This document shows, piece after piece, positions 1 through 8,978 of a stretch of DNA of 46,875 nucleotides (position 1 is its first letter; every line of letters starts with the position of its first letter). The notes beneath the pieces are model-generated. The model searched no databases, was not told the DNA's origin, and saw nothing but the letters and a program-made list of their open reading frames with translations. Source of the DNA: a virus; IMG/VR virus record IMGVR_UViG_3300032893_000089, positions 1 through 46,875 of that record. One strand, 5' to 3'. A program made the translations under genes and the position numbers.

Positions 1-127
1 CTGCACCCGCTGCTGTAAGTGAGGGTGAAGGTTCCGCTGGTAGCGATAGCGATCGCGGAGCCCTGAACGTAGTAGTTGCTGGCGACGTTGATCGTTCCGG
101 CTCCTTCATCGCCACCGGTGGGGTTGC
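1..127. repeat. Terminal direct repeat, left copy (circular contig overlap)
   Basis: The first 127 bases are identical to the last 127 (46749-46875). Exactly 127 is a common largest k-mer in short-read assemblers, so this is most simply the overlap left when a circular or circularly permuted molecule is assembled. The unique length is then 46,748 bp. The repeat lies inside the tail fibre coding frame, which argues against a true packaged terminal repeat. Confidence 0.93.
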
Positions 128-1052
128 CGATAGCAACGCCACCGTCGCCATAGAGACGCAGGTATTGCGTACCGCCACTCGCGCTGTTGATCAGCAGCGC
201 GGTGTCGGAACTGTTCGTGCCAGCATCGATGACCTGACCGAACGACAGCCCGGTGTTGGTGCTGCCTTGTAGCTGCTGCGCGTAGTTGCTGTCCGGGCCG
301 GTGATGACGAAGGTGGGGTTGGCGGAGCTAGACGGTGCGCCGACAGTGACGGCGCCTACGCTGGAGATCGTCAGGCGCGCCCCGCCGTTCGTCGTCAGCT
401 GCAGCGACCTTGCGCCGTTCGTACCGATATTCAGTGCATCGGTGGATTGCGTCAGCAGGCTCCAGATGTTGGGGAAGCCACCGATGCCGTAGCCGAGCAG
501 CAGGCTGGAAGCCGCGCTGGTCGAATTGGCCGCATAGACCGCCGAGCCGTTAAGCCCATTCGTAGTGAGCGTAACCCCACTCGTCGGCGCGTTGATTGTT
601 ACATTACCAGACGAGTTAATATTAACTCGACTATTCGTACCCCCTGTACCTATCTGTAATCCATAGTCGCTGTAGATTAATCCCTGGGCTCCCGACAACC
701 CATTGGTCAGTACAGAACCCGAGTAAGCACTCGACGTAGTTCCGACATGCAACCCCAAAGAAGAGTTGTTTATAAACAGGCTATTGAGCCAAGCCCCCGT
801 ACCAGCAGACGAATTCTGTACAGACAGATTACTCAGTCCTGCCGCATTCGAAGCCGCTAGGGCTAGGTTGGTAGAATCAATCCACGCTAGTACCTGGGCC
901 AGCGTCATCTTCTTAGTTACACTAGTCTGCACCACCGGGAACACTTCAGTTCCAGTAGTCGAAGTACTGGCCGCCGGTAGGGTAGAGATAGGTACCTGTG
1001 CTTGAGCTATGCCGCAAAGCAGCAATAAGCTTAATCCTAGAATCTTCTTCAT
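1..1052 (-). CDS. Tail fibre protein, N-terminal part; gene continues across the circular junction
   Basis: Starts at ATG 1052 behind an AGGAG site and runs open off the left edge; joined over the junction with 46433-46748 it gives 455 residues. It begins like a secreted protein (KK, a hydrophobic stretch to about residue 13, then AQA before Q19). Residues 33-53 carry the GTEVFPVV...VTKKMTLAQ pattern that is frequent just behind the N-terminus of phage fibre proteins. The rest is Ser/Thr/Gly/Asn-rich and looks like beta-structured fibre. DNA upstream of about base 600 (residues 1-150) is AT-richer and the distal part is GC-rich, as in a mosaic fibre whose receptor-binding end was exchanged. 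It lies between the ATP-grasp/zinc-ribbon pair and the lysis genes, so it is a late product. Role is inferred. Confidence 0.8.
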   Translation of the reverse strand, partial: MKKILGLSLLLLCGIAQAQVPISTLPAASTSTTGTEVFPVVQTSVTKKMTLAQVLAWIDSTNLALAASNAAGLSNLSVQNSSAGTGAWLNSLFINNSSLGLHVGTTSSAYSGSVLTNGLSGAQGLIYSDYGLQIGTGGTNSRVNINSSGNVTINAPTSGVTLTTNGLNGSAVYAANSTSAASSLLLGYGIGGFPNIWSLLTQSTDALNIGTNGARSLQLTTNGGARLTISSVGAVTVGAPSSSANPTFVITGPDSNYAQQLQGSTNTGLSFGQVIDAGTNSSDTALLINSASGGTQYLRLYGDGGVAIGNPTGGDEGAGTINVASNYYVQGSAIAIATSGTFTLTYSSGC

Positions 1053-1061
1053 AAAGTTCTC

Positions 1062-1718
1062 CTAAATACTAACGTTAACCTGAGCTGTAGCAATACCACC
1101 AAGGCTTGAAGTTACTGTAACTTGTAGTACTCCACTAACTGGCTGAAAGCCGTCTGCAGTCCAGGTCAACGGGTAACCATCAGCTGTAACTATTATGCTA
1201 TCCGCAGTCCAGATCGTAAGTATGCCATAGAGTGCAGTCGCACTAGCGTTGGGAGATTCAATAGTTATATTGTCTCCGCCTGAAAGCCAAGCCCACTGGA
1301 AGCTCGTCGGAATTATGTACGAGGGTATTAGGGCTACAACTGTTCCTTCGTAAGCTGCCGTTTCCGTCGTTATCGGACTACCGCCTTCCGTGTACAGGAT
1401 CTGCCCAGATTCAGTTAAAAGATTGACCGAGGTGGGCGGTAGCACCATCGGGCTAGGACTAATGACTACTGGAAATGTCAGGTTAAAGGAAGTAAACAGG
1501 ATCTGTTCCGTTTGTGCCCACGGAACTCCCATGTTCTCCTTAATCCCTCTGGCAAAATCCTGAGGCTGCCTAGGTTCGTTATGCTCAGGACAGCGATAGA
1601 GTCCCTGCCAGTTTCGAACCAGTTGCGAAGCCTTGCGCTTCCGCCCGCACATTGAGCAGGCGGCATTATAATCACCTAGTACTAGGTAATCAGCTTGGCC
1701 CTTGACTGGCCCGCCCAC
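1062..1718 (-). CDS. Virion-associated zinc-ribbon protein with Ig-like C-terminus
   Basis: 218 residues with a GTG start that overlaps the stop of the upstream ATP-grasp gene (TAGTG). Residues about 20-50 hold a CxxC (CSMC) followed by a YRCPEH element, which together would bind zinc, then the PQDFARGI stretch seen in small phage zinc-ribbon proteins. The C-terminal two thirds are rich in Thr/Val/Ile/Ser and read as one or two beta-sandwich (Ig/BIG-like) domains ending in GGIATAQVNVS. Proteins of this design are common near tail genes, but the exact role is unknown. It could be a minor tail or decoration protein. Confidence 0.72.
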   Translation of the reverse strand: MGGPVKGQADYLVLGDYNAACSMCGRKRKASQLVRNWQGLYRCPEHNEPRQPQDFARGIKENMGVPWAQTEQILFTSFNLTFPVVISPSPMVLPPTSVNLLTESGQILYTEGGSPITTETAAYEGTVVALIPSYIIPTSFQWAWLSGGDNITIESPNASATALYGILTIWTADSIIVTADGYPLTWTADGFQPVSGVLQVTVTSSLGGIATAQVNVSI

Positions 1719-3061
1719 TAGAATTCCATCCCCAGTGCGATCTTGTGCTTTTGCAGCTTAGGCAGGTCCTTCTTCAGTCTCTGCCCGACATCAGTCCTGT
1801 ACATCAAGTTCGACGGTAGTTTCAAGGACTCCGCCACAGAATAAGCAGCATCGCTAGCACGACTAACGCTGTTACCCACTCCGAGAGCAACCAGTGGGAA
1901 ATTGCCTGCAGTGACCGTCGTAGGTAGGTTAACAACCTTATCTCCCTTAATCGTAGGCACCACCCCAGCTTTGACTTGTTGCCAAGCTATACTAGGTAAG
2001 TTGTCCTCTGTGACACCGTAGATAGGATAGTCTGCCCAATGATCCAGTGGATCCTTAGGCCGAGTGTCACCGGGGCCACCTCGAGGAAAGTCACCGTGCA
2101 CCAAAGCAACACCGACAGCAACATCTTTAGATACTTCCAGTGAATCCCTTCCGTTGACTAGATCTGCCATCCACTCTACAGGATCACCTTGGATCACCGC
2201 TTGGCGGATACAAAAATCTGGCCAGCCTAGCCTCATGGTAAATTCAAGCGGTCCAATTCTCCCATCCTTGGCAACAATGCAATTAACTGCACAGTCTCCG
2301 ATATAATTAACAGCGTGTAGATAATCACCCAAAGGCTCAAGGATATCGTCAAAAAGTTTCGACGAACGAACGTGGCGGATGACTGTGCCCATTTCTCCAG
2401 TGTTCTCGCCCAGGTCGCCCACCAAGAACTTCTTGTGCTCAAACGACTCTTCGAGAGCCGCCGACCAGCCGCCCGGTCCAAACCACGCTGCGATTCCCAC
2501 TTCCACCCCATCCATTTTCTCCTGCATCATGAGCTGGCCTTTGAACAGCCCCTGGCGGTCCCAGCGTTGCAAGGTAAATATGGCATCGTCGGGAGATCTT
2601 GCCACATAGGTCATGGCTTTGTCAACAGTTCCGCCCCAAGGCTTCATAGCATAGGCCTTGCCAGTTTTGACAATCAGGTCTATGGCTTCGTTAGCCGACG
2701 AGACTATTTGATAGGGAATGATATCTATGCCGTTGGACTGGAGAATCTCCTGGCCCTTGCCTCGATCTAGTTCTAATTCTGCTGCCTTGTCGTTGGTGCC
2801 GAAGATGGGATAGCCTTTGCCAAAATAAAAAGCAAGGCGGTCCCTGGCGACGGTATTGCCTATCAGCACAATCAGTTCAGCCCAGTCCATCTCGGCTTCC
2901 CAGTCGTCAGACTTAGCCACCAGGCCAGAACCGTAGAGCCGCTGCTCACCGCCCGCATGGGGTGGCAGGTAGTATCTGACGATATGCCCAGCGTTCTCTG
3001 CCCTAATGGCCAGGTCTACTCCGCAACCCTCACCATCTAGATCAAGGACTAGGAGGCGCAT
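1718..3061 (-). CDS. PurD-like ATP-grasp ligase (phosphoribosylamine-glycine ligase family)
   Basis: 447 residues, close to bacterial GARS (about 430). It has the GARS order of signatures: a short N-terminal Rossmann-like start (MRLLVLDLDGEGCGVD), FGTNDKAAELELDRGKG where PurD has its FGPTKAAA block, an ATP-grasp core (AMKPWGGTVDKA; MMQEKMDGVEVGI), HKKFLVGDLGENTGEMG matching PurD's DTGPNTGGMG region, and PLEFTMRLGWPD matching the IEFN-R-GDPE metal-site block. PurD joins glycine to phosphoribosylamine; the N-domain here is diverged, so the substrate may differ. Its start lies 20 bases inside the end of the large ejection protein and it belongs to the late transcript, an unusual place for a purine enzyme. 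A role in nucleotide supply or base hypermodification is speculation. Confidence 0.78.
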   Translation of the reverse strand: MRLLVLDLDGEGCGVDLAIRAENAGHIVRYYLPPHAGGEQRLYGSGLVAKSDDWEAEMDWAELIVLIGNTVARDRLAFYFGKGYPIFGTNDKAAELELDRGKGQEILQSNGIDIIPYQIVSSANEAIDLIVKTGKAYAMKPWGGTVDKAMTYVARSPDDAIFTLQRWDRQGLFKGQLMMQEKMDGVEVGIAAWFGPGGWSAALEESFEHKKFLVGDLGENTGEMGTVIRHVRSSKLFDDILEPLGDYLHAVNYIGDCAVNCIVAKDGRIGPLEFTMRLGWPDFCIRQAVIQGDPVEWMADLVNGRDSLEVSKDVAVGVALVHGDFPRGGPGDTRPKDPLDHWADYPIYGVTEDNLPSIAWQQVKAGVVPTIKGDKVVNLPTTVTAGNFPLVALGVGNSVSRASDAAYSVAESLKLPSNLMYRTDVGQRLKKDLPKLQKHKIALGMEF

Positions 3062-6000
3062 AATGCCCTCGCAGGTGTTGCTTGTTGCTCAGACTAAGGT
3101 AGGATTCCCGCTCTTCTGGACTCATCTGGTCCAGCAACAGCTTTTGTTCTTCCCAAGGCAGGCGTTGGAACATCCATCCACTAGGCGGTCCGGCGCGATT
3201 CAGGTCTCGCATCAGCTGGCGCTGTTCTTTGCCGGACAGGTTGAACTCGCTAGACAGTTGGTCGAGCTTCTCTCCGATGGGCTTGCCATTCAGGTAGTCC
3301 AGTCTCAACTGCGAAAATGCCTTGGACCTAGCCAGGCGATCATAGGGTTTTTCCTGCGGCGCTACAAACCGCTGGTAGGAATCCTTGATTCTACCGACCG
3401 TCGCACTGTCCGTCATATAGGCAGGCGCAGGGGTGAATCCCGCTATAGCTCTAAGCTTAGACGGTAGGTCCCCTTGCATAGACTTGAACGCAATCGGCTC
3501 CAGGTCTGACATCACGTAGGCCAAGGACTCGGCAATCCTCTGATACGCAGGGTCGCCGGGATTCCGAATCTCCTGGCCAAAAGAGTTAACCCCTCGGCCT
3601 AGTTCGCTGAACAACCCTATAATCCCTGAAGCCTTGGACATCACCAGATTACCTAGACCTGCCATCAAGCCCTTGGCTTCAACATGCTTATAGATGGATT
3701 GAAATTCCCTCGTATAGAACATCGTGTTGACGCGGGCTGGCTGACCGTCAGGTCCTACGTCGCCAGTCCTAGGCAGGATGTAATCGGTCAACGACTCTGG
3801 CGGCTTCCCGGTCATTGCCCAGGTAAGTAGTCCTCCATATCCCAGTGCTGTGATCGTGTAGATCGAAGCGAACAGGGCTCGGTCCAGCTTTCCCTGCCGG
3901 ATCGCCTGCATCTTATCGCCTCGGACGGCAAACTGACCCAGATCCAGTGTTCCACCACCATATTCCCGAAGAAAACCCAACTGCCAGCCAAGTGACAGGG
4001 TGTTAAGAACCGCGAGATCCTTCGCCCATTTCTTCCACAGGAGAGTCTCATAGTTCATTTCACCATAGCGATTATCGACTGACTGGGCTATCCGGCGGAA
4101 CGCCTGTTGGCGTCTCAGACTATTATTCATCAACGACGGATCGGCCTTGATAGCCTCGCTCACATTCTTGATGTAAGACGCAGCCTTGAGGTTAGGAATC
4201 CAAACCTTGAATATCGGTGCTTGCATTCCCTCCAACAAAGCCCAAGGCGCGTGCCAGACCGCCCTCGCACTAGCCAGGCCATCTCCATCCCTAGCATTAG
4301 CTATGGCTTTCCTGAACTTCGTTATGGCGCCGACTTCCCAGTGCTGGTCCATAATCGGTATGAACCCGCCTTCAGACATGAACTGCAGGTTCTGTTTGTC
4401 CGCCGCAGTCAGGTCTTCGTACCCAACCTTGCCTAGCCAGACATCTACTATGTTCTGCCCAAACCTAGCATTCTGCCAGGCATTAACAAACAGCGGCGCG
4501 GCCTTAGCAATCGAAAGGCCAAATTCTATTGGCGACTGGGTTCCCGACAGCATCCCCTTGGATGACAACGCCACCATGTCTGCATTCGCAATATGCGCGA
4601 CGTGTCCTGCGTGGAATAAGCTAAACCCTAGGCGCAGCGGGACAACAGTATTCTTAACAGCCATCCCGCCACGAAACGCAGAACCCAGTAGAGATGTGTC
4701 AGCCCAAAGGCTCTTGGAGTCAAAGGCATTGAATAGAGGTTGAGCCGCTTGTTGATGGATAAAGTACCAGTCCCCATTAGGCGACCGCCGCATTACAGAA
4801 GGGAACCTGGTCGAGAAGTTCTTGACCCCCGACGGTTTCTTGACCGCGAGGCCGAAATGATCTAGTTGTTCGAGAGCCTCAATCTTAGACACCGCGATGT
4901 CCGAGGCTTTCTGCCGCGCCAGCATGATGTCCTCTGGGTTCCTAAACCTAGGCACAAACCCAGCCTTGACCGCCTCTTCGTAGAGCGAAAACGTGCGGTC
5001 CTTGGTGAACTTAGGATCCCCCCACTTAGTCCCAAAGGTCTGATCTGCCCATTGCCTAACAGCATCCGAATCTTCGAAGACATGAAACAGATAGTTGTCT
5101 ACCGGATCGTAGAGAATCCCATGATCTATGTCTTGCATAAAGATCATGCCATTCCAGTGTCTGTAAGTATCAGCAATCTTGGCTAGTTCAGGATCATCAG
5201 CAAACTTATCGCCCTTCTCAAACCTGGAAATGAACTGATCTACCGACGACAGGCGGGCTTCCCACCACATTCGTCTAGGTTCAGAATTACGCACAAACAT
5301 CGTAGTCGAGCGCACACGATCAGCAATCGCCTTAGCCACCGAACTAGCTGCTAGTTTAGCCCTAGGCCCCAGGGCTTCGACATTGACTGTTTTCAGTATG
5401 TCGGTATACCAGCTCTCAAGCTTGGCTTGGGCCTTGGTGATCTGGGCTGGCAGTAGCTCGACAGCCCCCCGCAGGGCCTCGCCGGTCATTTGCCTAGCCG
5501 CTAGAATCTTCGGTCCACCAGCTTGCTTCTTGGCAATCTCACTCCCCAAGAACATGGATTCATGAAGTAGTGGGGTAGCTCGGGGATCTTTAATCCCAAG
5601 CATTTGTCTGAACAAGTCGGCTAGGTAGTTGAAAATCTTAATCGATTTCCACGACGCTGAAGCATAGGCTTCCGACCTAGCGAGGAAGTCTACAAACCTA
5701 GGATTGGACTTGAGTTCACTCAGGAACTCTCTGTTATTAGTCAATCCGTAATGCACCAGCTTACCAGCCTGCTGCGCTTCTTGCATTCGTACAGCACGAG
5801 TTCGGGCTTCGTTCAAGACTTTGTCCAGGCGTTTAACTAAAGGCGAGTCTGGATTCTGCCTTACATACTTGGCGGTAGCCGCGTGCTCTAGTTCGTGAAT
5901 TGTGGTGTGAAAGGGAGAGTCGGCGGTTTGCAGACTAACATGAATCGAATGTGAGTTATGGTCATAGAATCCAGCTATTGGATCCCCACTTATACTTTGG

Positions 6001-7151
6001 GCCCACTCAGGCAGTTGCCATGCAATATGAGCCTTGACATCACCAACGTTCTTTCGCAGTCCCTCGATTACCGCCGTCCAAGCATCAGCACCTTTGATCG
6101 ACTCGGTAATGGTCTTGAGCTGGTCTAGAATCTCACCACCAGTCGTGGGTTTGCCTTCCTTAGCATACTTCTCAAATATAGGCACCGCCATCGTATCTAT
6201 AGCAGTATGCACCGAGTAAGCCTGCATCAGATTAGTCTTCGGAGCATTGACTACCGCTGCGGGCTCCGCTACCATCGGCTCGATCATTTCTCTAGTAGCC
6301 TGACGTACCCCCGCCTGGGCTTGGGCTAGTGTAACCTTGGGTTTGATTTCTCCAATCTCGACCTTGGGCTTACCTACGACAGGATTCAATCCCTGGGCTC
6401 GGCGGTTGGCCCTGATCGTCGCCTCCATCTCCTCAGGAGACAGCTTTGGCAAAGCCTCGTAGGAACCAGGCTCAGGCAGCGGGGCAGGTTCTTTCGGCCC
6501 TCCCAGGAGCTTGCCTTCACCTAGCATTAGCCCCGCGCCAAACGCTTGTTCTAGGCCTGCGTTGATACCTTCGACTGTCTGCTGAACATCGGCCTTGTGA
6601 ACCTTCCAGTCAATCCCTTTAGGATACTGCCTAGCGACAGGTACTCCAGTAACCTGCGCCATACGCTTTTGCTGCGGGGTAGGTTCGACATCAGGGGCTG
6701 CCAAGTGGTCAGACACCAGTTGGCCTAGCTTCGTTATACCTGCTCTTATAGGCTCTAGGATCCCAGTCCTGCCGGCGGCTTCCAGTGGAGCTTGTGCAGC
6801 ACCCAGAGCATCATTCAAGCCTTTGAGAGACAGTAGCAAGCCTGAGATAGAATCTTGGTGGGATTTAGACTTAGTGACATCCTCACTCAACGAATCTGCA
6901 TAGGCCTTGGCGGTTTCCTTGTAGTTCTGCCAGTAAGGCAAGACCGCCTTAGTCGCAGCATCCTTTAACCCACCGCCAATAGTCTGTAGTAATGAAGGTG
7001 CCGGCGGTGCCAAGCGCTTCTGCATCTCCGCCAGCGGGGTAACTCCACCACCAGCAGCGGGTGGCTTAGAGACTCTAGGGGGTTTTGTAGCCGAAGCCTG
7101 TCCCTGGCTCTTAGCCACCCGCTGCTGCATTTCTTCGAGTGAAGTACTCAA
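3042..7151 (-). CDS. Very large internal virion/ejection protein with HExxH metalloprotease-like motif
   Basis: 1,369 residues, the largest gene. The N-terminal 60 residues have two copies of a LEEMQQR/LAEMQKR pattern separated by Pro/Lys-rich linker, typical of flexible virion cargo proteins. Residues 419-423 read HELEH inside TTIHELEHAATAKYV, the consensus of zinc metallopeptidases; the third zinc ligand is not obvious. The remaining 900 residues are mostly helical and match the general make-up of phage 'large polyvalent' or DNA-ejection proteins. It overlaps the 388-residue protein upstream by ATGA and the ATP-grasp gene downstream by 20 bases. Position and size resemble the third ejection protein of P22-like phages (gp16 role), delivered with DNA through the cell envelope. 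The protease activity is inferred from the motif only. Confidence 0.75.
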   Translation of the reverse strand: MSTSLEEMQQRVAKSQGQASATKPPRVSKPPAAGGGVTPLAEMQKRLAPPAPSLLQTIGGGLKDAATKAVLPYWQNYKETAKAYADSLSEDVTKSKSHQDSISGLLLSLKGLNDALGAAQAPLEAAGRTGILEPIRAGITKLGQLVSDHLAAPDVEPTPQQKRMAQVTGVPVARQYPKGIDWKVHKADVQQTVEGINAGLEQAFGAGLMLGEGKLLGGPKEPAPLPEPGSYEALPKLSPEEMEATIRANRRAQGLNPVVGKPKVEIGEIKPKVTLAQAQAGVRQATREMIEPMVAEPAAVVNAPKTNLMQAYSVHTAIDTMAVPIFEKYAKEGKPTTGGEILDQLKTITESIKGADAWTAVIEGLRKNVGDVKAHIAWQLPEWAQSISGDPIAGFYDHNSHSIHVSLQTADSPFHTTIHELEHAATAKYVRQNPDSPLVKRLDKVLNEARTRAVRMQEAQQAGKLVHYGLTNNREFLSELKSNPRFVDFLARSEAYASASWKSIKIFNYLADLFRQMLGIKDPRATPLLHESMFLGSEIAKKQAGGPKILAARQMTGEALRGAVELLPAQITKAQAKLESWYTDILKTVNVEALGPRAKLAASSVAKAIADRVRSTTMFVRNSEPRRMWWEARLSSVDQFISRFEKGDKFADDPELAKIADTYRHWNGMIFMQDIDHGILYDPVDNYLFHVFEDSDAVRQWADQTFGTKWGDPKFTKDRTFSLYEEAVKAGFVPRFRNPEDIMLARQKASDIAVSKIEALEQLDHFGLAVKKPSGVKNFSTRFPSVMRRSPNGDWYFIHQQAAQPLFNAFDSKSLWADTSLLGSAFRGGMAVKNTVVPLRLGFSLFHAGHVAHIANADMVALSSKGMLSGTQSPIEFGLSIAKAAPLFVNAWQNARFGQNIVDVWLGKVGYEDLTAADKQNLQFMSEGGFIPIMDQHWEVGAITKFRKAIANARDGDGLASARAVWHAPWALLEGMQAPIFKVWIPNLKAASYIKNVSEAIKADPSLMNNSLRRQQAFRRIAQSVDNRYGEMNYETLLWKKWAKDLAVLNTLSLGWQLGFLREYGGGTLDLGQFAVRGDKMQAIRQGKLDRALFASIYTITALGYGGLLTWAMTGKPPESLTDYILPRTGDVGPDGQPARVNTMFYTREFQSIYKHVEAKGLMAGLGNLVMSKASGIIGLFSELGRGVNSFGQEIRNPGDPAYQRIAESLAYVMSDLEPIAFKSMQGDLPSKLRAIAGFTPAPAYMTDSATVGRIKDSYQRFVAPQEKPYDRLARSKAFSQLRLDYLNGKPIGEKLDQLSSEFNLSGKEQRQLMRDLNRAGPPSGWMFQRLPWEEQKLLLDQMSPEERESYLSLSNKQHLRGHYAPPSP

Positions 7152-8314
7152 TCTTCGTCCTCGTCGTCAGGTTCATCTTCGCTCGACGAATCCTCGTTCA
7201 AAGCATCTCTGGTTTTGAACGAAGAACCATCCCATAGCTGAGGAACCATATTGCCTTCCGAATCTGGGGCAATGTACCAGCGGTTGTCTTGGAGTTTCTT
7301 CAGGTCTTGGGGAATGGGTAAGGCATTAGCAGGATTACCGCCGACCGACTTATCGATGGGCGACAGCCCAGACCAGTTACCGCCCTTCCTGCTCTCTCGG
7401 TAAGCCTTGTCTAGAGCTTGCTGCTTAGACATCCCGGGATTAGCCGCCAGGATATCCTTGGCATTAGACGCTACCTGCGTGGCTTGCAGCCTAGCTTTGG
7501 CCTTGTCGGCGTCCGACCGCGACAGGTCAAAGTCCTCAGTAGCGTGCTGCATGATATAGTTAATGTCAGTGCCCTTGGGTAGTTCTGTATTCCCGCCGGC
7601 CTTGCGCAAGGCGGCAGTCCTAGCTTCACTCTCCTCAGTCCTAGCCTTCTCTAATGGAACCTGCGCTTCATCTCTCTTAGCAGCAGCCGTACTAGCCTTA
7701 GCTCGTGCTTCAGCCGCCGCAGTTTCCGCCTTCGTTTTGTTGTCGATAGCAGCGTTTCGGATGGCGTCAATCTTGCCTTGGTCATACTCCTGCCCCTGGA
7801 GTTGCATCATGACCTCTCGCATTTTAGGATTCTGCGCTTCGTCCGGGTGCTGGATAGTGAACTGGTTCACCGCCTCCTGCAGCGAGGCATGATCATGCAC
7901 ACCTTGGAGTGCATTCGCAGCATCTGCCCACATCTTGCTGTTTCGGGTCTGGGTAGCTTCGACAATCTTGGAGTGATTCAGTTCCAGCTTGCTGGCTTTG
8001 TCTACAATACTAGCGGCTTGCTCTGGGGCGACCGGCGCAATAGCTGAGGCTTGGGCATAGAGCTGATTCGCGAGTCCTTCAATAGGATCAACGCCACCAC
8101 CACCGCCGCCGGCTGCCCCGAATGTCTGTGCCTCTGCCAGGCGCTTCATCATCATCTGCTGTTGCTGAAGCGCCAGTTGTGACTGCTTAAGATTGGTCTC
8201 CTTCTGTTTTATATCTACCGCACCTTCCTGCAGAGCCAGCTGGCCCATCTGCATTTTAAGGTTCGTTTCATCAGCCTGTTGTTGGCCAGACTGAAAGCCC
8301 CAGAGTTCACTCAT
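7148..8314 (-). CDS. Ejection/internal virion protein, Gln- and Ala-rich coiled coil
   Basis: 388 residues. Residues 10-65 are a Gln/Met/Leu-rich helix (LKQSQLALQQQQMMMKR), then a Gly run, then a long Ala/Lys/Glu coiled coil (residues about 175-235), ending in a strongly acidic tail (SSSEDEPDDEDED). Such low-complexity helical proteins between the tail hub and the giant internal protein fit the P22 gp20/gp16 ejection group. Start ATG overlaps the stop of the 221-residue gene by four bases, and its own stop overlaps the next start, so the three are translationally coupled. No enzymatic motif is visible. Family assignment is by position and composition. Confidence 0.7.
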   Translation of the reverse strand: MSELWGFQSGQQQADETNLKMQMGQLALQEGAVDIKQKETNLKQSQLALQQQQMMMKRLAEAQTFGAAGGGGGGVDPIEGLANQLYAQASAIAPVAPEQAASIVDKASKLELNHSKIVEATQTRNSKMWADAANALQGVHDHASLQEAVNQFTIQHPDEAQNPKMREVMMQLQGQEYDQGKIDAIRNAAIDNKTKAETAAAEARAKASTAAAKRDEAQVPLEKARTEESEARTAALRKAGGNTELPKGTDINYIMQHATEDFDLSRSDADKAKARLQATQVASNAKDILAANPGMSKQQALDKAYRESRKGGNWSGLSPIDKSVGGNPANALPIPQDLKKLQDNRWYIAPDSEGNMVPQLWDGSSFKTRDALNEDSSSEDEPDDEDED

Positions 8315-8976
8315 CCTGGTCCGAAGCCTCCGGTAACGCCAATCATACCACTACCAGCTCCGATATACGGAACGCCTGGGCCTGGGTCGTAGGTTAGATT
8401 CCCGCTCGAATCCACAAAGGGCTGGCCAGGTCCCCACGATCCTGGGGAGCTAGTCGGGGCAAAGCGGTTAGCAGCGTAGCCTAGGCTGGCCAACAAACTA
8501 CCAGTCTGGTTGAAGCTATTGTTCTGAGCATTGATAGCATTCGTACCAGCCCCAACAGCATTACTACCATAGGCCGGTGCGTTGAATCCCGCCAGGCCTG
8601 CCAGTAGTTGAGCTTGCTGGTTAAAGGTGTTCATAGCATAGCCCTGACCATACTGGGTCAAGGCGGTAGCTTCGTTCCCCGATCCTAGGAATCCACTAGC
8701 AGCCATTTGGCGCGCAACTGCTTGAGCACCCTGGTCGAAGTTGAACTTGTACCCAGGCAAGCTAGTGACAGACGAAGGATTGTTGATTAAGTCCTGGAGT
8801 TGCTTAGCGTACTGCTGCTGCTCCCCAAACTGAATCTGCTCCATCTGCAACTGGCTACCGGCTGTCTTGTTAGCCTGGCTTTGCGCACCAGCCTGCGAGC
8901 TAAGCTCATAGGCAGTACTGCCAGCCGTAACGGCCAGCCCGGCGGTAGCGATGATCGTTGATACTGCCCAAACCAT
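8311..8976 (-). CDS. Small ejection protein (P22 gp7-like position)
   Basis: 221 residues. A hydrophobic helix spans residues 3-20 (WAVSTIIATAGLAVTAG), then a Gln-rich helix to about residue 65, LPGYKFNFDQGAQAVARQMAASGFLGSG, and a Gly/Asn/Ser-rich C-terminus. The LPGYxFxxxQG...RxxAxxGxLxSG pattern is one I recognise from phage DNA-transfer proteins. Coupled to the following gene through an ATGA overlap. Expected to leave the virion first and form part of the trans-envelope channel; this is from family and position, not from a direct motif. Confidence 0.7.
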   Translation of the reverse strand: MVWAVSTIIATAGLAVTAGSTAYELSSQAGAQSQANKTAGSQLQMEQIQFGEQQQYAKQLQDLINNPSSVTSLPGYKFNFDQGAQAVARQMAASGFLGSGNEATALTQYGQGYAMNTFNQQAQLLAGLAGFNAPAYGSNAVGAGTNAINAQNNSFNQTGSLLASLGYAANRFAPTSSPGSWGPGQPFVDSSGNLTYDPGPGVPYIGAGSGMIGVTGGFGPG

Positions 8977-8978
8977 AA

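Noticed and set aside
1-127. True packaged direct terminal repeat
   Set aside because: The length equals a common assembler k-mer and the repeat cuts through the middle of a continuous coding frame, so assembly overlap of a circular map is the better explanation.
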